A DNA stretch of 64,000 bases from Oreohelix idahoensis (taxonomy: Eukaryota > Mollusca > Gastropoda > Stylommatophora > Oreohelicidae), in assembly GCA_024509875.1 (NCBI GenBank), contig JAMPIV010012212.1:109089-173088 (forward strand). Direction: 5' to 3'. Shown piece by piece: positions 1 to 8,069 of this stretch. The notes under the pieces are model-generated. The model was not told the DNA's origin. It searched no databases and saw only the letters and a list, made by a program, of their open reading frames with translations. Numbering within the stretch: position 1 is the stretch's first letter; each line of letters opens with the position of its first letter. The translations under genes and the position numbers were made by a program.

Positions 1-220
1 AATGTGACCCAAAAAAGTTATTTCGTGAAACGCTACTTGTAATTTTGTGGGTTTAGCAGTTAAATTGTTATTTCTTAATGTATCCAAAACGTATTCGAGA
101 CCCAAAACATGTTCCTCAAAAGATGAACTAAATAAGCATATGTCATCTATGTATGTAATAATGTCTGGTCTACCTGAAAAAATGTGTCGCATCATGCGAA
201 CAAAGGTAGCTGGAGCGTGT
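1..220 (-). pseudogene. Reverse transcriptase fragment of a Gmr1-like LTR element (copy 1)
   Basis: Translation of the minus strand gives the palm of a Ty3/gypsy-type reverse transcriptase: APATFVRMMR, then the catalytic box YIDD, then a helical stretch ending FLGH. The element runs off the left edge of the window, so its RNase H and 3' LTR are not seen. The closest relative here is the RT at 53.8-54.2 kb, which has ERPATFVRMMR and YLDE at the matching places. The fragment is out of frame with the adjoining gag-protease ORF, which is fused to it by a deletion around 218-226. RT in these elements copies the element RNA into DNA in cytoplasmic particles; this copy cannot do so because the integrase and the fingers of RT are missing. 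Confidence 0.85.
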
Positions 221-1795
221 GAAAAAAGGTGTATCAATATAGATAATAGCTGTTGGATAATATTCTATGGTTCCACCAAAGGTCATACACCTGACATGTT
301 CTCCAGTTGCACAATTCGGATGAACAAGTGTCTGACGGATTCCGATCGTGGTCGATCCCGAATCTCTTAAGACTGAGACGATGGATCCATTAACTTTTCC
401 TCTGTTGAAGATCAGTGAGCCTGTTCCGTCATTGACTGCTAGACTGACTTCTGGTAGAATGTGTCCGCAGTTCAGAACTGTCTCTTTTGCTTTCTGAAAT
501 ATAAGATTACATGTTGGGCAACTATTTGCCACGTTATAATTCATTGCAAAACAAGTAGACGAAGACTGTATTTTGTTATCAGTAGGTGAACTCTGAACAC
601 CAGGGGTTGTAGCAGTAGTAACGGCTGCCCCTGTATTATGGTTATAATTTGTCGATCTACGAGAATGAGAACGATGACGAGAATAATTAGATGAATTATC
701 CCGTTGTCCTCTATTGTAACTGTTATCTCGATGTCTCGAGTTATAATTATCGCTATTGTTCCACTTGTTACCATTATTATAATTATATGAACGATTATAA
801 CTTGAGTTACGTGGATTACTGTTGTATCTTGACTGAGGTGAAAAATTTCTGGTTTGTTGTCTTCCTCTATTAAAGTTATTGTTAAAGTTATTCTGTCCCT
901 TATGAAAATTAATGTCATAGTTTCCTTTGAACCTACCTCTGTCCACACTGTGTGTTCTAGGTTTGTTATGATTATGATATGCCATATTGGAGGCTACAGG
1001 AAGTGGTTCTCTTATCAACGAGCCAGAAATATTAGCATTCGGATGAGCTGTGCAGTAATTTAAAGAAATTTTTTCTAACTCATCAATAGATTCTGGTTTT
1101 CTTTCTTGCAGATAAGCAAAGAATGGTGGGCTGACAGAAGATAATACTTTATCCCTCAATAACAAATCAACTAACTTGTCGTAAGATTTGTTGACACCTG
1201 CCAGTTCAACCCATCTGTTAAAAGTATTGCGTATGTTAGCAATAAAACCTGTGAAATCTTTATTGTTATCTGGCAACAAACTTTTAAAACGTAATCTACA
1301 TGCCTCTTCGTTCAAGTGGAAACGACGTAGTAACAACGTCTTAATGGCCTCATAGTCTGTTGATAATGTTGGATCTATATTTTGTGCTGCACTTGCAGGT
1401 TCGCCATCCAGAAATTCCTTAAGTTTAAGTGCCCATGCAGTTTTGTCAAGGTTATTGACCTTACATATATCCTCAAAGCGCGCCAGCCACGATGATAGGT
1501 CATCCACGTGTAACTTGAATGGTGGTAGTTTAAAGTAATAATTGCCCTTAAGTCGGGTGGATGAAGATCCAGATTGAGCATTATCATTTTGGCTTGATGC
1601 AGCACTCTGCGAATTAAGTTTTGCTGTTTCCAATTTAAGCCGTTGCAGTTCCATTTCTTGCTGCAGTATGATTTCTTGTCGTTTCAATTTATTCTCTTCT
1701 TCAATCCGTAGGATTTCATCTCTTGCCACCTTTCTTTCTTCTTCTTGTCTTAATTCTGCCTTCTTTTCAGCCTCCTTTCTTTCAAGTTCTTCCAA
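170..1795 (-). pseudogene. gag: gag-protease polyprotein of a Gmr1-like LTR element (copy 1), truncated at both ends
   Basis: A 541-codon open frame with, in order: a charged coiled-coil rich in E, K and R; a capsid-like core (NYYFKLPPFKL through LLLRDKVLSSV); a long basic N/R/G/S/Y-rich tail in place of a CCHC zinc knuckle; a CPTC...NCGH pair; and a retropepsin-like segment with DSG (VLRDSGSTTIG) followed by FGGT and TPFFT. The last codons before the stop at 170 are RT sequence read in the wrong frame. There is no ATG: the frame opens at a TTG just after a stop created where an inverted gag piece begins (1794), so the natural N-terminus is lost. The capsid and protease parts align along their length with the element at 50-52 kb. 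It shows that gag and protease share one frame in this family. Non-functional as it stands. Confidence 0.85.
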
Positions 1796-1979
1796 TTACT
1801 GCACAGCTCATCCGAATGCTAATATTTCTGGCTCGTTGATAAGAGAACCACTTCCTGTAGCCTCCAATATGGCATATCATAATCATAACAAACCTAGAAC
1901 ACACAGTGTGGACAGAGGTAGATTCAAAGGAAACTATGACATTAATTTTCATAAGGGACAGAATAACTTTAACAATAAC
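1794..1979 (+). repeat. Inverted duplicate of a gag segment (arm 2; arm 1 at 875-1060)
   Basis: These 186 bases are the reverse complement of 875-1060, with a single mismatch seen (AGA/AGG, both Arg). Read on the + strand they encode the same peptide (TAHPNANISGSL through HKGQNNFNNN) as the minus-strand gag. The arms are separated by 733 bases. The junction at 1794 truncates the gag ORF, and the junction at 1979 abuts the degraded end of the next element. Confidence 0.92.
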
Positions 1980-2308
1980 CTAGTCACGGTGCGTGACTTG
2001 ATGCCATTGAATTGGAAGGTTAGAAAAACGCAGCTATTCAGCTTGGCGGTCAAGTAACAAAGGGTAGCGTCTCCTAGTTACCGACTGTGACCCAAACAAC
2101 GCTAGACACATCATAATCGATCGTGTATGGAGCGTTCAATACTTGAAACATCTATCGCCATATATTAAATGTCTTAACCTTTACAATTGCACGTCTGATA
2201 ACCTTTAGCAGACGGCGTTAATAACATATACCGTAACAATTCTCTTAACCTTTACAATTGCACGTCTGCTAACCTTTAGCAGACGGCGTTAATAACATAT
2301 ACCGTAAC
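1980..2308 (-). mobile_element. Probable truncated 3' LTR of the gypsy-like element at 2.3-8.1 kb
   Basis: On the minus strand this stretch directly follows pol. It begins TGTTACGGTATATG, as an LTR would, and the pol stop codon lies inside it. It is cut at 1979 by the inverted gag piece, so no CA end is visible. I found no matching 5' LTR upstream of gag (8070 onwards), so the LTR call rests on position and the TG start only. It carries two copies of a 70-bp unit. Confidence 0.4.
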
Positions 2309-2310
2309 AG
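2173..2310. repeat. 70-bp tandem duplication with internal hairpin
   Basis: Two head-to-tail copies, 2173-2242 and from 2243, each holding AACCTTTACAATTGCACG, an inverted repeat and CATATACCGTAACA. In the second copy the inverted repeat is perfect (GTCTGCTAA / TTAGCAGAC around CCT, near 2265-2285); in the first copy one base breaks it. It lies at the pol-LTR boundary. Confidence 0.9.
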
Positions 2311-5300
2311 ATATCTTCTTCGCTTTCGGACGAGTCTCGTTGTTGTCTTGCTCGATGTATTTCATCTGTGGGTGGTCTGGGTATGTGGTCGTCTTGGTAA
2401 AATTCAGAGTCTGTCGTCTCTGACTCTGATATGTCAGACGAATCTGTGCTGGATGGATTATAATTTAGGGTGGCTTTTCTGACTGGTCTTGTATTTGTCG
2501 TCAGAGGCGGAATGGGCCGGTGATTATCAATTTTTATTTGTTTTACGTGAGCTTTTGTTTGGTGTTGTTTCTCTTCATTCCAAATAATGAAGTTTACAGG
2601 CGTAGTTTGTTTCATGATTTTGTAGCCATCTAACCATCGGTCATCGAATTTTGAACTGCGTACATGTTTCTTGTAGTATACTCTGTCTCCTATTTTGTAC
2701 GTTGGTAGCTTGGCTGATTTATCATGTTGTTTCTGTTTCTTGTGAAATGCCTTCTGCGTATTTCGTTGTGCAATCTGGTGAGCTTTATACTTTTCTTGAA
2801 GGATTATTTCGATGGGGTCTTCTCCCATGTATTTTCTTTGTGGGCGAAGTAGGTTGTCTAACGGAAAGTTTGGTTCTCTTCCGTATAGCATGAGAAAGGG
2901 TGACATTCCTGTGGTATCGTTCACGTTTACTCGGATGGCTTCAAGAGCTTGGTTAATGTATAGGTCCCAGTATTGGTGGTTCCCCTTGATATATTTGCTA
3001 ATAATATGTAGGGTGGCGTGCATGCGTTCATTTCTGCCATTTGCATTTGGGCAATAATAAGTAGTTGTAGTATGCTCAATATTCAGCTGGTGTAAGGTGG
3101 CTTTAAATGGGTTACCTATAAACTGTTTACCGTTGTCTGAAATGATTCGTTTTGGACAGCCATGCCTGGGAATGAATTCTTGTAAAAAAATTTGCGTGAT
3201 GGACTGCGATGTGGCATCACTGAGTGGGTAACTTTCTGGCCAAACAGAGTATTGGTCAACTATGTGCAGGAGGTATTTGTTGCCTGATTGGGTGAGTGGG
3301 TAAGGACCTGATAAGTCAATGCTCACTGTTTGCATGGGGTAATGGGAAGGTTGCATTTCTTGAAGGGGAATTAAATGTGGCTTCATGTTTCTCAATTTAC
3401 ATGTTCTACAGGTGGCTACATATTCTGTAATGTCCTTGTAGAAAGTTTGCCAATAATACCTTTTCTTTATGACATCAATTGTTTTGTCTCTTCCCATGTG
3501 CCCGTTGTTATCATGAAACTGTAGCAATACTTCTGGGACTAGATGTGCTGGAATGACTTTTCTTAGTGTCCCTTCTTGTTTCTGATCAATATAGTATAGA
3601 GCTCCATCCGTTGGGTGTACTGTAAAATCTTTACTTTTTGTTGGGTTTTCTTTCACGTATGTGAGCAGCTTGACAATTTCTGCATCTTTCGCTTGTTCTA
3701 CTCTCATGTCAAACATATCTTGGCTTTCTTCTTCTACTTGAGTGGCAGAATCTGAGGTACTTCTTCGACTTGATGAAGTAATTTCATTAATTTCTTTAGC
3801 ATTATCGTCAATCTCTGAGGATGTGCCATCATTTTTGACTCTATTTGTTTTCACTTCAGTTTCATCATCATATTTAATCCTGGATAAGAGGTCTGCACAG
3901 GTGTTCATTTCGCCTGGGATATGTTCGATAGTGGTGTCGTAGGACTGTAAATTCATTGCCCATGTCTGTAACTTCTTTGGCTGTTCTTGTGTTTTGGTGA
4001 GCCAGTTAACCAAAGGTTGATGATCAGTTCTTATAATGAGTTTAGTTCCTCTGACGTAAAAGTCAAACTTTTGTACTGCATAGTGAATAGCATATGCTTC
4101 TTTCTCAGTGGTGGTCCACCGTTTTTGTGACTTTGACAATGCGTGGGATAGGAATGCAATGGGTTTCTCATTGGGAATGTTTGGTAGGATGGGTGTTTCA
4201 TCTTCTAGTACAGGTTGGACCAAACAAGCACCAATTGCGTTATCTGAGGCATCGGCGTATAGTATCATGGGCTGAGAAATATCTGGATGTCCAAGCAGTG
4301 GGATGGTGGTTAGGGCATTTTTAAGATACTCAAAGGATCTCTGGCAGTCTTCTGTCCATTTGAAACGTGCATACTTGCGGGTAAGGGCTATCAAAGGCTC
4401 TGCTGCTCTGGAGAAATTGATGATGTGGCGCCTATAGTACCCTATTGTACCAATAAATGAGCGTGTTTGTCTCACCGTCTTGGGGCTAGGCATTTCTCTT
4501 ATGGCTTTGACTTTATCTTCATCAGGTCTGACGCCATGTCTATTGATGACAAAGCCTAAATATTTTGTTTCTGTCTTTAGAAACTCACACTTCGACAGTT
4601 TTAACTTTATTTGGTGATGCCTGAGTCTATCAAACACTGTTTCAACCTTGCGGAGGTGGTCTTCCATCGTGCCTGCGGTATGTATCAGGATATCGTCTAT
4701 GTATGCCAGGGCAAATGGATGTAGACCCTTTAACACTTCATCCATGAGTGACATATATGTTGCCGGAGATCCTTTTAGACCAAATGGCATAACATTCCAA
4801 AAAAAGCTTCCCATATGTGAACAGAATGTGGATTTCTGTTTTGCCTCAGGTGTCATGGGGATGCACCAAAAGCCTGACCTTGCATCAAGTGTGGTAAAGT
4901 ATGTAGACTTTCCTAACGTCGCAAGTAGATCGTCTATCCTGGGGAGGGGGTAGGAAATGACTTTTGTGATTTTGTTAAGGGCACGGTAGTCGCAGCAAAA
5001 GCGACTGGAGCCGTCTTTCTTTGTTACGATCACTATGGGTGAGGACCATTGGGAACGGGATCTTTCGATGATTCCTGCCTGTAGCATTTCATTTATAGAC
5101 CTTTCCACGAGTTCTCTGTTTTTCAAGGGCGTATGATAGGGTTTCATATGTATTGGCTCCTCTGTGGTTGTTTGAATGTCCATTTTGACAGTGTTAGTTC
5201 TGCCTAATTCCATGTCATTGAGTGCGAATACATCCTGGTGCTTTTCTACAAACGTTTTCAAACGTTGCTTATTATCTTCTGTGGCATTCAGGGTTGCAAG

Positions 5301-5516
5301 TAACTGAGCTATTCTCTCTCTGTATTTATGATCTGCTATGATATCTCTGGTCTGTCTTGATGCCTCCGTTTCATTCCCATAATTTTGGGACATTTTTTTT
5401 TGCATCTTGTGAAAATCTCTGCTCTTGGTATGTGGCTTTCTCTTGCGTAGTTCTTTGCCGTTCATTGGGCTGTGCTTGGTACTGTCTCCTCTGCCATGTA
5501 CCGTGTGCATTTCCAT
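2289..5516 (-). CDS. pol: pol of a Ty3/gypsy-like element: RT, RNase H, integrase
   Basis: A 1075-codon ORF with the classic Ty3/gypsy order. RT: catalytic LDAR (D211), MPFGLKGSPATY (243-254) and YIDD (272-275). RNase H: YADAS (D422), TEKE (471-473), TDHQPL (D498) and ADLLSRI (D541-542 region). Integrase: zinc module H668-x4-H673...C703-x2-C706, then SID (D734), SDNG (D794) and NGRNE (E830), a D-x35-E spacing. The C-terminal module has DRVYYKK and WLDGYKI in place of a typical GPY/F box, and there is no chromodomain. The tail is acidic and serine-rich and ends within the presumed LTR. All catalytic residues are present, so this may be a recently active copy. It overlaps the protease ORF by about 146 bases in the +1 frame; the real pol start is probably by fusion or frameshift near the A9 run (5393-5401) rather than at the first ATG. 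Confidence 0.95.
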   Translation of the reverse strand: MEMHTVHGRGDSTKHSPMNGKELRKRKPHTKSRDFHKMQKKMSQNYGNETEASRQTRDIIADHKYRERIAQLLATLNATEDNKQRLKTFVEKHQDVFALNDMELGRTNTVKMDIQTTTEEPIHMKPYHTPLKNRELVERSINEMLQAGIIERSRSQWSSPIVIVTKKDGSSRFCCDYRALNKITKVISYPLPRIDDLLATLGKSTYFTTLDARSGFWCIPMTPEAKQKSTFCSHMGSFFWNVMPFGLKGSPATYMSLMDEVLKGLHPFALAYIDDILIHTAGTMEDHLRKVETVFDRLRHHQIKLKLSKCEFLKTETKYLGFVINRHGVRPDEDKVKAIREMPSPKTVRQTRSFIGTIGYYRRHIINFSRAAEPLIALTRKYARFKWTEDCQRSFEYLKNALTTIPLLGHPDISQPMILYADASDNAIGACLVQPVLEDETPILPNIPNEKPIAFLSHALSKSQKRWTTTEKEAYAIHYAVQKFDFYVRGTKLIIRTDHQPLVNWLTKTQEQPKKLQTWAMNLQSYDTTIEHIPGEMNTCADLLSRIKYDDETEVKTNRVKNDGTSSEIDDNAKEINEITSSSRRSTSDSATQVEEESQDMFDMRVEQAKDAEIVKLLTYVKENPTKSKDFTVHPTDGALYYIDQKQEGTLRKVIPAHLVPEVLLQFHDNNGHMGRDKTIDVIKKRYYWQTFYKDITEYVATCRTCKLRNMKPHLIPLQEMQPSHYPMQTVSIDLSGPYPLTQSGNKYLLHIVDQYSVWPESYPLSDATSQSITQIFLQEFIPRHGCPKRIISDNGKQFIGNPFKATLHQLNIEHTTTTYYCPNANGRNERMHATLHIISKYIKGNHQYWDLYINQALEAIRVNVNDTTGMSPFLMLYGREPNFPLDNLLRPQRKYMGEDPIEIILQEKYKAHQIAQRNTQKAFHKKQKQHDKSAKLPTYKIGDRVYYKKHVRSSKFDDRWLDGYKIMKQTTPVNFIIWNEEKQHQTKAHVKQIKIDNHRPIPPLTTNTRPVRKATLNYNPSSTDSSDISESETTDSEFYQDDHIPRPPTDEIHRARQQRDSSESEEDICYGICY

Positions 5517-7011
5517 TTGTCACTGCATTTACTGTATATTCATTTCTTATTATATTTCTGGGGTAGTCGTTGTTGTGCCATTTTTTCTGATTATTTCTGC
5601 CGTAACTGCGCTTATCCGCGTACGTTACTGTATTTCTTCTGTTTGTGCTATAGGGCTGTCTTCTTTCCCTGGGCGAAAATTTTTCATTCTTTCTGTTTCC
5701 AACTTTGCTGCTATAGTATCCTCCTGTGGTATAGTCATATAAGAATTCTTCCTTTTCTTCGGAAATTTCAATTGGTTTTGGGACTTTATCATATCCACCT
5801 GTTTTTGAGTTATATTGATACTCCATGGGGCATGTATCACTGTCTTGTCGCTTTGGATATCCTCCTGGCAAGACAATTTCTGTTTCTCTGTTACTCTGTG
5901 ATATACAGCACTTCATCTTTTCTCTTGGTGTGCTGGGGCGCAAGAATGAGTAATTATAGTCATTTTCATACTGTGGCCTTTCTCTTCTTATGTATGGACT
6001 GGTTCGTTTCTGCCATCTGGGTAGGGTATGCTGTGGTGTAACATAACTGTGACTGATGTTACTGCCTTTTTCTGCATAAGCCTTATAACTGTTTACTTTC
6101 CGTGTACTATGGTTATTTGTACTGCGATTTCGTGCATTATGTCCAGTGGGAGTGGTTGAGACAATTTGTGGATGGTCTCTATTGGTTTTGGTTTGTCTTA
6201 TTGTTGACGTATCCACTTGCGCTACAACTGTGCCTCTTTTTATAGTGGTAGTTTTTCCTGACATATTCAATATCATGATGGGGAAATCTCTGGACTTCGA
6301 GACTTCAGCGATTCCCTCTGTAATTTGCAACAATGGGTCATCAATAATGCTTTCTTCTGCTAGGGGCTGTACTTGAATTGATTGCCCTGATGTTATGTAC
6401 TCAGAATTTTTTACTCTGCCTTTTGCTATGACCAGGGAGTTTGGAGCCACCGTTATGGGAGCTGTAATCCTTACTAAAGACGCTATGTGGATATCGTCCT
6501 GGAGATCTATGTATGTATTGTTGACTTTGATTTTGTGGAGGTCATAGTATATTCGAACTTTGTGTTTGTTAAAAAAATCTCTCCCTAGGATAAGATTTCT
6601 AGACATTCCTTTAGTCATGACAAATGGGTGTTCAAAATTTGTTTCGCCTACGGAAAATTTTAGCCATGCTGTCCCAACTGAATTTAGTCTTTGTCCCGTG
6701 ACTGAAGCTAGGTGTGTTTTGGACGGTTGAAATCGTACTAAGTGTTGGATCCTCTTGAACAGCTGGAACCTAATAAGGCTGATGGATGCTCCTGTATCTA
6801 CCAGTGCCCTATATTGTTGGCCCTGTATAGACATGATGCAGGAACTGGGGTCCGGATGTATTTTAGTTCCATCATGCAACATTTCTTCATATTGTATTTT
6901 ACTGGATGGGCCCACTTGACAATTTCTGTTCTGTGTTGTTTCTTTTGTTTTGGACCAGTTTCTGTGATTGTTGCCCTCACTAACGGTCCTGTTTAGTGAG
7001 TGGCGCGGCCG
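5371..7011 (-). CDS. pro: Protease ORF with an unusual long C-terminal linker domain, reached by -1 frameshift from gag
   Basis: Counting from the GTG at 6915, the retropepsin motif LVDTGAS (D40) and its partner LILGRDFF (109-114) are intact. The frame stays open upstream to 7011, exactly one base back from the gag frame after GGGAAAC, so it is best read as the -1 extension of gag. After the protease come about 350 further residues, far longer than a usual protease-RT spacer. Residues 300-480 (5476-6018) hold LPGGYPK, two TGGY motifs (372-375 and 397-400; YNSKTGGY and DYTTGGYYSSK), TYADKRSY (431-438) and GTWQRRQYQ. The same series recurs in the ORF at 45 kb. The ORF ends just after the A9 run overlapping pol. 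I know no named domain for this linker; its role is unknown. Confidence 0.88.
   Translation of the reverse strand, partial: RPRHSLNRTVSEGNNHRNWSKTKETTQNRNCQVGPSSKIQYEEMLHDGTKIHPDPSSCIMSIQGQQYRALVDTGASISLIRFQLFKRIQHLVRFQPSKTHLASVTGQRLNSVGTAWLKFSVGETNFEHPFVMTKGMSRNLILGRDFFNKHKVRIYYDLHKIKVNNTYIDLQDDIHIASLVRITAPITVAPNSLVIAKGRVKNSEYITSGQSIQVQPLAEESIIDDPLLQITEGIAEVSKSRDFPIMILNMSGKTTTIKRGTVVAQVDTSTIRQTKTNRDHPQIVSTTPTGHNARNRSTNNHSTRKVNSYKAYAEKGSNISHSYVTPQHTLPRWQKRTSPYIRRERPQYENDYNYSFLRPSTPREKMKCCISQSNRETEIVLPGGYPKRQDSDTCPMEYQYNSKTGGYDKVPKPIEISEEKEEFLYDYTTGGYYSSKVGNRKNEKFSPRERRQPYSTNRRNTVTYADKRSYGRNNQKKWHNNDYPRNIIRNEYTVNAVTNGNAHGTWQRRQYQAQPNERQRTTQEKATYQEQRFSQDAKKNVPKLWE
5393..5401 (-). other. A9 run at the protease-pol overlap
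   Basis: Nine consecutive T on the + strand (A9 in the coding sense). Protease reads GCA-AAA-AAA-AAT; pol reads CAA-AAA-AAA-ATG, the +1 frame. Losing one A would fuse the two ORFs into a single protease-RT-RNaseH-integrase frame. It is either a one-base expansion in this copy (or in the assembly) or a site of +1 frameshifting or polymerase slippage. Confidence 0.75.
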
Positions 7012-7017
7012 TTTCCC
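6952..7017 (-). promoter_or_regulatory. Programmed -1 ribosomal frameshift signal (slippery GGGAAAC plus predicted pseudoknot)
   Basis: The heptamer at 7017-7011 is G GGA AAC in the gag frame, the X XXY YYZ form used for -1 slips. After a 6-base spacer, GCC(A)CTCACTAA (7004-6993) can pair with TTAGTGAG-GGC (6983-6973): 8 perfect pairs plus 3 more across one bulged A. The loop contains GGACC (6989-6985), which is complementary to GGTCC (6956-6952) downstream, giving an H-type pseudoknot with a 16-base connecting loop. The gag stop TAA (6995-6993) lies inside stem 1. The -1 frame is open from here through the protease. Pairing is read directly; folding and efficiency are not measured. Confidence 0.85.
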
Positions 7018-8069
7018 TGACGCATGAGGGGTTGAGGTGCGCCTCTGGTATACTGATTTCTGGTGTAATCACGTGGGGGTGGTGCGGTTTGTTGTGGTTG
7101 GTAACCTCCTCTTCTGGGTGGTGCGTGATTGTAATTTGCTCTACAGGACTTGTAACCATGTCCGAGCCTACCGCATGTGAAGCATCCGTTTGTATTGACA
7201 TTATTGACGTCGTTTTGCCTCTGTGTGGGGGGTCTATAATTGCGGGGCCTATCATCTCGTTGTCGTGGGCGAGTCCATTGCCTCCTGGTATGGTCAACTT
7301 CCATAGGCTCATGCTCATCATAGTCCCTATATTCTGGTCGGGGTTCCCTACCTGCTTTTTGTTGGAACCTTCGGTGAAGATTTTCCTCCTGTATTGCTGC
7401 TTGGATTGTTTCAGCAATATTCTTGGTGTCTTTTCTAATAAGATGCCTTCTGATATTTTCCGCTCTAAGGCCATCGGCAAATATCCCCACTAACTGTATT
7501 TCTACATCAGGTGTGGTAGGGATTTCTCCGCAAAATGCCTCTTCTGCCATATTGAGGAATCGATCTCCAAAAAGTTGTACCGATTCATCTCTTTCCTGTT
7601 TCATGCTTCTAAGGACTGACCAAGCATGCATTTTGTCTATGATTTCCCCATATCTCTGGGTGAGCTCTTTTTTTAGGGACTCGTAGGTTTCTGTGGGGTA
7701 CTGCTGGGACCTCCTTCTTAAAAAATCAGTCACGTACGAATCAGAACCTAACAGAGCGATTTTCTTTTTCTCTTCATCCGTTGTTGCCTCTGCTAGTGCC
7801 GCAAATTTTTCCATGTCGGACAACCATCTTCTGAATTTTTTCTTGTTTCCATCGAACGGCTGAACAATGGATCTAACCTGTGTGAATTTCGCGTAGTTGT
7901 CATTTTTCCGTAGGGTTTCAGTAATTTGCCGTAGCGCTATTATTGTTGGTCCTTCCATATTTTGTCTGTCCTGGGGCTGCAGTGGTTGTGTATTTACGGG
8001 TTGGTTCTGTGGTTGTTGTTGTTGTTGTTCCACACCAAGCTGTTGAAAATTATATAGTAAATCGTCCAT
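6993..8069 (-). CDS. gag: gag of the Ty3/gypsy-like element
   Basis: A 358-codon ORF starting at an ATG and ending in TAA inside the frameshift hairpin. The N-terminus is glutamine-rich (Q14-Q35). A capsid-like helical region follows (about 55-235, with SIVQPFDGNKKKFRRW and FLNMAEEAFCGEIP), then an arginine-rich stretch and one zinc knuckle, CFTCGRLGHGYKSC (C296, C299, H304, C309). The tail is basic and rich in R, Q, P and Y. Gag packages the element RNA into particles, and the knuckle contacts RNA. Length and layout are ordinary for a Ty3/gypsy gag. No stop or frameshift is seen inside it. Protease and pol are expected to be made as gag extensions through the -1 signal at its 3' end. Confidence 0.93.
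   Translation of the reverse strand: MDDLLYNFQQLGVEQQQQQPQNQPVNTQPLQPQDRQNMEGPTIIALRQITETLRKNDNYAKFTQVRSIVQPFDGNKKKFRRWLSDMEKFAALAEATTDEEKKKIALLGSDSYVTDFLRRRSQQYPTETYESLKKELTQRYGEIIDKMHAWSVLRSMKQERDESVQLFGDRFLNMAEEAFCGEIPTTPDVEIQLVGIFADGLRAENIRRHLIRKDTKNIAETIQAAIQEENLHRRFQQKAGREPRPEYRDYDEHEPMEVDHTRRQWTRPRQRDDRPRNYRPPTQRQNDVNNVNTNGCFTCGRLGHGYKSCRANYNHAPPRRGGYQPQQTAPPPRDYTRNQYTRGAPQPLMRQGNGRATH

Noticed and set aside
5425..6041. Forward-strand ORFs rich in hydrophobic residues, resembling membrane proteins
   Set aside because: They are the antisense of the protease and pol genes, whose motifs are unmistakable on the minus strand.
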